From Caldifarciminota bacterium (GTDB lineage Bacteria > Hydrothermota > Tepidihabitantia > SM23-42), in NCBI GenBank assembly GCA_027026255.1, contig JALVOT010000013.1, forward strand, positions 1-56,754: a stretch of DNA of 56,754 nt, read 5' to 3'. A program made the position numbers and the translations under genes. This document shows, piece after piece, positions 51,879 to 56,754 of the stretch (positions are counted from its first letter, which is position 1; the number at the start of each line of letters is the position of its first letter). The notes beneath the pieces were generated by a model that ran no database searches, was not told where the DNA came from, and worked only from the letters and a program-made list of their open reading frames with translations.

Positions 51879-53264
51879 TTATCTTGCGTCCCAGGTTGTG
51901 TTAAAGATGATGTCATAATTAGAAGATTTTAAGGCCTCTTCACTCTTCAACTTTTCAATCGGGACGCCTTTTTCCCAGCGGCTTGCATAGATAAATCTTC
52001 GGCTTCGATAGATGAGCCGTTTTCTTACCCTGGGCACAGTGAGACTGGCATTCATCAAAAAGAGAATTTTTTCATCACCCTTTTCTGCAAGTGCGGCATC
52101 AATCGCCTCCTGAAGGTTTTTGAATGGCCGGATAAAGATACTTTTTAATATCTTATCATCAAGACTTGATACTGCCCACATCTCAGCCCAGCGTGCTATT
52201 TCAGCAATCTTTGCTGATTTGTGATAGCCCAGTTTATATTCTTTTTCTATCTTCTCAAGTGCCTCCTGCGGATCGTGGCAGCTGCTTAGAAGTTTTATAA
52301 ATGTTTCACTTCCAACACCCTTGCGGCATTTTGAAACAAGAATCAGTATGCCGTTGTCATTTAAGGCAAGTTTTCCATTATCTAACGCCTTCTGGGATTG
52401 ATAAAGGTCGATATCCATCGGATAGGGTGCGACTGAAACCACAATATCTGCCTTTTCTTTTATCTCAACCGCGAAGACCTGATGTGCTTTTTCAATTGCA
52501 GCATTTAATGATTCAGTAATGTCTCCGGTAGTTGCCGCATATATCCTTTCCCTGCGATCCAGGACAGTCATTATTGCGAAGATATCTTTATCCTTTATCG
52601 TCTGTATTGCATCTTCCATATCTTCGTGCACTGGATTACCTTTAAGGCTCAGGGCACGGGCACTCGATTTGAGCGCAAGTTTGTGGTTTTGTTCGATTGT
52701 CTTATATGATGCAATCCCGGGCAGAAAAGATTTTCTTCCTCCTGTATAACCGGCGAAATAATGTGGTTCCACGGAACTTATGATGATAATCTTACGGGCA
52801 TCAGCAGCAAGTTTATTAACATACATCTCAGTGCCGTTTTTAGATTTTCCCAGAAAGACCATCGGGTCATTTTTGGCGTCGTGGGCGAAAATGTTGGCCT
52901 TAAATTTTTCATAGAAATCGCCGAAAATCTCAATATACTCATCCTGGGTGGGGACACGGTGTGCACCGGTGGCGACAAGAAATTTAACATTTTTATCCTT
53001 TATCCTGGGATAGATAATCTTCAATATCTTGGCAGTGGGCGTGGGACGCGTTGCATCATTTACAATGAAAAGGATATCCGGTGCGTCACTTAGAAATTCA
53101 TCAAAACGCTTGGGACCGAATGAGTTATTGAGTGCCTTCAGGAGAGTCTGTTCTTCATCTTCGATTACTACTTTATTGGGATAGACAATTTCACCGATAT
53201 TATTTTCGTCGATTTCAACAAAAATTTCTTCTCGTCCATATGGTATGCCAATTTTTATTTTCAT
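51879..53264 (-). CDS. LarA-like (DUF2088) protein
   Basis: 461 residues. Residues matching the lactate racemase active site are visible: His in LVATGAHRVPTQDEY, EPHYFAGYTGGRKSFLPGI (the Lys that carries the nickel-pincer cofactor in LarA) and His in TIEQNHKLAL. LarA interconverts D- and L-lactate; homologues act on other 2-hydroxyacids. Compared with the paralogue at 55333, it has ~50 extra C-terminal residues (RRFIYASRWEKGVPIEKLKS). It follows the malate-dehydrogenase-like gene by 32 bases. No larB, larC or larE is visible in the window. Confidence 0.8.
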   Translation of the reverse strand: MKIKIGIPYGREEIFVEIDENNIGEIVYPNKVVIEDEEQTLLKALNNSFGPKRFDEFLSDAPDILFIVNDATRPTPTAKILKIIYPRIKDKNVKFLVATGAHRVPTQDEYIEIFGDFYEKFKANIFAHDAKNDPMVFLGKSKNGTEMYVNKLAADARKIIIISSVEPHYFAGYTGGRKSFLPGIASYKTIEQNHKLALKSSARALSLKGNPVHEDMEDAIQTIKDKDIFAIMTVLDRRERIYAATTGDITESLNAAIEKAHQVFAVEIKEKADIVVSVAPYPMDIDLYQSQKALDNGKLALNDNGILILVSKCRKGVGSETFIKLLSSCHDPQEALEKIEKEYKLGYHKSAKIAEIARWAEMWAVSSLDDKILKSIFIRPFKNLQEAIDAALAEKGDEKILFLMNASLTVPRVRKRLIYRSRRFIYASRWEKGVPIEKLKSEEALKSSNYDIIFNTTWDAR

Positions 53265-53296
53265 CGATATTTTCAGGTTTTTTAATTCAGAAGGTC

Positions 53297-54232
53297 TTAA
53301 AGCAGGCCTAAACCCTCAAGTTTCTCAATAACATTCTCGACCGCTGAAGCAGAGTTTTGTAGGGCATCTTTTTCATCGGGGGTTAGTTCTAATTCGATAA
53401 TTTTTTCCACACCGTTCTTACCCAGCAGGACCGGTACACCGACAAAGAGACCTTCAATCCCGTATTCACCCCGGAGATAGGCGGAGCAGGGAAGGATTCG
53501 CCTTTTATCACGAATAATACATTCTACCATCTCTGCCACCGCAGCAGCGGGTGCATAAAAGGCACTACCGGTCTTAAGATAGGAAACGATCTCGGCACCA
53601 CCCTTACGGGTTCTTTCAATAAGTTTTTCAATTGTATCCCTGGGTAGAAGTTCAGTAATAGGTATACCACTTACTGTAGTATATCTTGGTAAAGGGACCA
53701 TAGAATCACCGTGTCCACCGAGCACGATTGCGGTCGTGTCGGCGACTGAGATACCGAGTTTTTGGGCGATAAAATAGCGAAATCGTGTAGAGTCAAGGAT
53801 TCCTGCCATACCTACAACCCTTTTTAGAGCAAAACCGGTAACCTTGAGTGCCAGGTATGCCATAACATCCAAGGGATTACTTACAACAACGATGATTGAA
53901 TTCGGGGTATATTGGGCGACCTTTTCTGCTACCGATTTCATTATCTTGGAGTTGGTTGCAAGGAGGTCATCCCTTGACATTCCAGGACGTCGGGCAACAC
54001 CAGCGGTGATGACGACAACATCAGAATCGGTCAATGCAGAGAAATCTTCGGTTCCTCGGATTTCAATATCGTATCGACGAATTGGTGCACCTTCTTCAGC
54101 ATCCAATGCCTTTCCCCGGGGAAGTCCTTCAACTACATCAAACAGATAGATATCAGCAAGCTTCTTTTCGGCCAGATAAAGTGCGGTTGTGCTTCCCACA
54201 TTTCCGCTCCCAATTATGCTCACTTTATTCAT
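53297..54232 (-). CDS. mdh: Malate dehydrogenase
   Basis: 311 residues of the LDH-like MDH type. NAD motif VSIIGSGNVGSTTALYLAE. The substrate-specificity Arg81 lies in GVARRPGMSRDDLL (an LDH would have Gln). The catalytic Asn119 lies in VVVSNPLDVMAYL, and His174 in VLGGHGDSMVPL. It interconverts malate and oxaloacetate. A second MDH-like gene lies 17 bases upstream in the same operon. Confidence 0.9.
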   Translation of the reverse strand: MNKVSIIGSGNVGSTTALYLAEKKLADIYLFDVVEGLPRGKALDAEEGAPIRRYDIEIRGTEDFSALTDSDVVVITAGVARRPGMSRDDLLATNSKIMKSVAEKVAQYTPNSIIVVVSNPLDVMAYLALKVTGFALKRVVGMAGILDSTRFRYFIAQKLGISVADTTAIVLGGHGDSMVPLPRYTTVSGIPITELLPRDTIEKLIERTRKGGAEIVSYLKTGSAFYAPAAAVAEMVECIIRDKRRILPCSAYLRGEYGIEGLFVGVPVLLGKNGVEKIIELELTPDEKDALQNSASAVENVIEKLEGLGLL

Positions 54233-54249
54233 AATTACCTCCTCAGTTT

Positions 54250-55173
54250 CTATATTTCCAGGGTTGCAACTGCTTTTTTGACAACATTAACGGATTGTTC
54301 GAATTCTTCGCGTTCTTCAAGGGTTAATTGAAGTTCAATCACCTTTTCCACACCCTGGAATCCGATTATTGCGGGAACACCCAGACAGAGGTCTTTAATT
54401 CCGTATTCTCCCTGCAAACAGGCGGAGACACATAGAATGCGTTTTGTATCTTTTATGAATGCCTCGGCCATTTCAGCAATTGCCGCAGCCGGAGCATAGT
54501 GCGCGGTGGCTGTCTTAAGATAAGAAAGAATTTCGTTTCCTGCTTCACGGGTTCTTTTTATAATCTTTTGCACCCTTTCCTGGGGCAGAAGTTCAGTAAT
54601 AGGAATACCTTCAACCCGGGCATAACGGGGTAGGATAACCATATAATCATGGTGTCCACCCAGGACAATTGCGGTTGTATCCGCAGTTGATACCTGTAAC
54701 TCCTTGGAAATAAATTCGCGCAGTCTTGTTGTATCAAGAACTCCGGTCATTCCAACGACTTTTTTAGCGTCAAAACCTCCTTTTTTCCAGACATAATAGG
54801 AGAGGGTATCAACCGGTTCAGTAACCACAACAACTATTGCATCGGGAGAATATTTTTTGATTTCATCGATAATTGGATTGATAATTTTGATATTTTCTTC
54901 CAGGAGGTCAAGTCTCGACATATGGGGTTTTCTTACATAGCCGGCAGTAATTACAATAACTTCAGAACCAGCAAGGTCCTTAAAATCATCAGAGCCGGAT
55001 ATTTTTGCATCATACATTCGGATTGGTGCCGCCTCCATTAAATCAAGTGCCTTTCCTTTTGCCTTGCCCTGCACAATATCGATGAGCATTACATCTGCGA
55101 AGTTCTTCTCTGCGATATAAAAGGCTGCATTAGCGCCAACATTTCCTGCACCAATTATGCTGATTTTTTTCAT
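54250..55173 (-). CDS. Divergent malate/lactate-dehydrogenase-like protein
   Basis: 307 residues, aligning without gaps to the neighbouring MDH through at least residue 180. The NAD motif ISIIGAGNVGANAAFYIAE and Arg81 (YVRKPHMSRLDLL) are kept. The active-site Asn119 is replaced by Glu (VVVTEPVDTLSYY), and the catalytic-His motif reads GGHHDYM instead of GGHGDSM. A related 2-hydroxyacid substrate or altered kinetics is likely; it may not be a standard MDH. Its ATG follows AGAGGAGGCATG; own promoter at 55252-55279. Confidence 0.8.
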   Translation of the reverse strand: MKKISIIGAGNVGANAAFYIAEKNFADVMLIDIVQGKAKGKALDLMEAAPIRMYDAKISGSDDFKDLAGSEVIVITAGYVRKPHMSRLDLLEENIKIINPIIDEIKKYSPDAIVVVVTEPVDTLSYYVWKKGGFDAKKVVGMTGVLDTTRLREFISKELQVSTADTTAIVLGGHHDYMVILPRYARVEGIPITELLPQERVQKIIKRTREAGNEILSYLKTATAHYAPAAAIAEMAEAFIKDTKRILCVSACLQGEYGIKDLCLGVPAIIGFQGVEKVIELQLTLEEREEFEQSVNVVKKAVATLEI

Positions 55174-55251
55174 AATACATGCCTCCTCTTTATATTATTC
55201 GATTTGTTTTTCGGTTCGAAATTAAGATAATAAAAAATCATTTAACGGTAA

Positions 55252-55279
55252 ATTATAGTGAAAATATTCAGAAAGTCAA
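55252..55279 (-). promoter_or_regulatory. Promoter of mdh-like/mdh/larA-like operon
   Basis: TTGACT (55279-55274), 16 nt, TATAAT (55257-55252). A leader of about 70 bases contains GAGGAGG. It is back to back with the promoter at 55298-55326. Confidence 0.75.
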
Positions 55280-55297
55280 TACAATGTTGTATCAGCC

Positions 55298-55326
55298 TTG
55301 ATTTTTTCTTGCAGATTTTTTATAAT
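55298..55326 (+). promoter_or_regulatory. Promoter of second larA-like gene (leaderless)
   Basis: TTGATT (55298-55303), 17 nt, TATAAT (55321-55326), then 6 bases to ATG 55333. This decides the start against the longer frame from 55258. Confidence 0.75.
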
Positions 55327-55332
55327 GATGTT

Positions 55333-56568
55333 ATGAAGATTAATATACCATATCATCATAGGGACTTTAAAATCAATATTCCGGATAGCAAAATATCAGA
55401 AATCATTTATCCAAAGAGGCGAAGATTAGGACCTTCAGAGCAGTTAATAAAGATAAGCCTTGAGGCTCCGGTCGGTTCTGTTTCGTTAAAGGAGTTTATC
55501 CGAAGACAAAAGGATATTCTTATTATTGTGAATGATCACAAAAGACCCACCCCAACTGTTGAGGTTCTTGATGTATTATACAGGTATATCAAAAATAAAA
55601 ATTTTAAATTTCTTGTTGCGACCGGCAATCATAAAATGCCCGGGGTTGATGAACTTAGATTGATATTCGGTCGGTTCTATGAAAAGTTTAAAAAGAGTAT
55701 TTTGATTCATAGTCCGCATACCAGATTATCTTATATTGGTAAGTCCCGGAACAATACTGAACTCTGGATAAATAGCCGGGTTATATCCGCCCGGGCGATC
55801 ATCGTCATAGGCTCTATTGAGCCACACTATTTTGCCGGGTTTAGTGGGGGAAGAAAATCTTTTCTTCCAGGATGTTCTGGATACAGGACTATTGAGCAGA
55901 ATCATAGTTTTGCCCTGAATCCGAAGGCGTTTGTTCTTAGATTAAGGGATAACCCTGTGCATCAGGATATGGTTGATATGGTCAATAAAATCGGGTCGGA
56001 GAGGATATTTTCTATCCAGTTATTACTTGATAAGGATTATAAGATATGGAAGGTATTTAGTGGTCATATTCATAAAACATTTAATATTGCCATACCCTAC
56101 GCAAGAAGATATTTTTGCCATCGACTGAAAGAGCGGGCGGAGATTGTGGCTGCCGTGACAGGACAGCCCTATGACGCCAATCTCTATCAGACCCTGAAAT
56201 CTATTGAAAATGGCAGATTGGCATTGAAAAAAGGGGGTATTTTAATTGTTGTATCTTGTTGTTATCAGGGACTTGGCCCGGAGAGTTTTGCCCGTTTTTT
56301 TAAGAATCCTTATTTGATTGAGAAAACAACAGGGCATAATTTTGAGCATTATAAACTTGGAGACCATAATGCGGTGAATCTTAAAAATTTAAAGAATCGT
56401 GCCCGGGTGTGGCTTGTTTCGAGTTTACATCCTGAGATATTAAAGAAGGCAGGGTTTTTGAATTTTTCTTCCGTCTCTGAGGCGATTAATCAGGCGATGA
56501 AGATAAAAGGGCCGGATGCCAGGATATTATTCTTGATGGACGCAAGTCTCAGTGTGCCGTGTGTATAA
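55333..56568 (+). CDS. LarA-like (DUF2088) protein, second paralogue
   Basis: 411 residues from ATG 55333; the N-terminus MKINIPYHHRDFKINIPDS aligns with the paralogue at 51879. Active-site-like residues are kept: LVATGNHKMPGVDEL, IEPHYFAGFSGGRKSFLPG and RTIEQNHSFAL. The protein ends at DASLSVPCV, where the paralogue continues for about 50 residues. I found no single frameshift that would restore the longer end. Substrate is likely a 2-hydroxyacid; lactate is not proven. Divergent from the mdh-like operon. Confidence 0.8.
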   Translation: MKINIPYHHRDFKINIPDSKISEIIYPKRRRLGPSEQLIKISLEAPVGSVSLKEFIRRQKDILIIVNDHKRPTPTVEVLDVLYRYIKNKNFKFLVATGNHKMPGVDELRLIFGRFYEKFKKSILIHSPHTRLSYIGKSRNNTELWINSRVISARAIIVIGSIEPHYFAGFSGGRKSFLPGCSGYRTIEQNHSFALNPKAFVLRLRDNPVHQDMVDMVNKIGSERIFSIQLLLDKDYKIWKVFSGHIHKTFNIAIPYARRYFCHRLKERAEIVAAVTGQPYDANLYQTLKSIENGRLALKKGGILIVVSCCYQGLGPESFARFFKNPYLIEKTTGHNFEHYKLGDHNAVNLKNLKNRARVWLVSSLHPEILKKAGFLNFSSVSEAINQAMKIKGPDARILFLMDASLSVPCV

Positions 56569-56614
56569 AATATAAAGAGCATAGGGCATTGAGGGTCGTC
56601 TGGTTTATATAAAA

Positions 56615-56730
56615 TCGTTATTCGTTATACGGTGTCGATGCCCGTCTGGTTATAGGTTGTGGTTAATCGGCTGCGACCGTAAAAACATTAACATTACGAA
56701 TAACGAAACCTTATGACGAGACGGGCTTCG
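56615..56730. repeat. Two inverted-repeat pairs at the window end
   Basis: TCGTTATTCG (56615-56624) is complementary to 56697-56706. CGATGCCCGTCT (56636-56647) is complementary, with one mismatch, to 56719-56730. The pairs have the same spacing but are interleaved, not nested. No gene is visible in 56569-56754, and the function is unknown. Confidence 0.5.
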
Positions 56731-56754
56731 ATGTCCAACAACTTACAACGATGT

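Overview
The window is about 57 kb of moderately AT-rich bacterial chromosome with closely packed short operons. Several secreted proteins end in a type IX-like C-terminal sorting domain (an FPNP motif, then IYDVTGR-like and SGVYFYK-like strands). Together with DUF2723, the DUF58/BatA pair and beta-barrel-like proteins, this suggests a Gram-negative, probably anaerobic lineage of the FCB/WOR-3 (Stahlbacteria) type. That placement is inferred from gene content; there is no rRNA gene to confirm it.

Region 1-5.7 kb is accessory. It holds the 3' end of an IS481-like transposase, two tandem copies (about 1.2 kb each) of a secreted thioredoxin-fold gene, IS fragments, another secreted protein and a frameshifted IS481-like element. 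Both tandem genes have an in-frame TGA at codon 38, exactly at the first Cys position of a CxxC motif (U-G-G-C and U-N-P-C). A conserved 7-bp hairpin with a G at the start of its loop follows 14 nt later. I read them as undescribed selenoproteins that ordinary ORF calling cuts in half.

Region 5.7-24 kb is mostly conserved. It begins with tRNA-Met, followed 8 nt later by a large MCP-like/solute-binding fusion protein, then a long coiled-coil protein, a YitT protein and an rRNA methyltransferase. On the minus strand come a DUF2723/TPR protein, a PP-loop protein, a HIT protein and PurF. A nuclease lipoprotein and a cobalamin-type ABC transporter operon that ends in YjbQ follow.

Region 24-34.4 kb has two pairs of secreted genes (each pair ending in a BNR-repeat protein) arranged divergently around an IS fragment and a GC-rich intergenic repeat. 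It continues with a sugar epimerase, the DUF58/BatA pair and an outer-membrane-like protein, and ends with a second, inverted copy of the same repeat.

Region 34.4-56.7 kb holds aspartate kinase, a sugar transferase, tRNA-Ser and initiator tRNA, ndk, a lytic transglycosylase, lspA, a DksA-like protein, a TPR protein, queF, the grpE-dnaK-dnaJ-rsmE cluster, ribBA-ribH-nusB-phosphoesterase, a decayed IS remnant, and a cluster of two LarA-like and two malate-dehydrogenase-like genes.

A very uniform promoter runs through the whole window: TTGACA-like, 16 nt, TATAAT-like. In eleven genes the start codon lies only 5-7 nt after the -10 box, so their mRNAs should be leaderless. A 17-bp dyad placed identically, 15 nt upstream of the -35 box, is shared by ribBA and the cobalamin-type operon.
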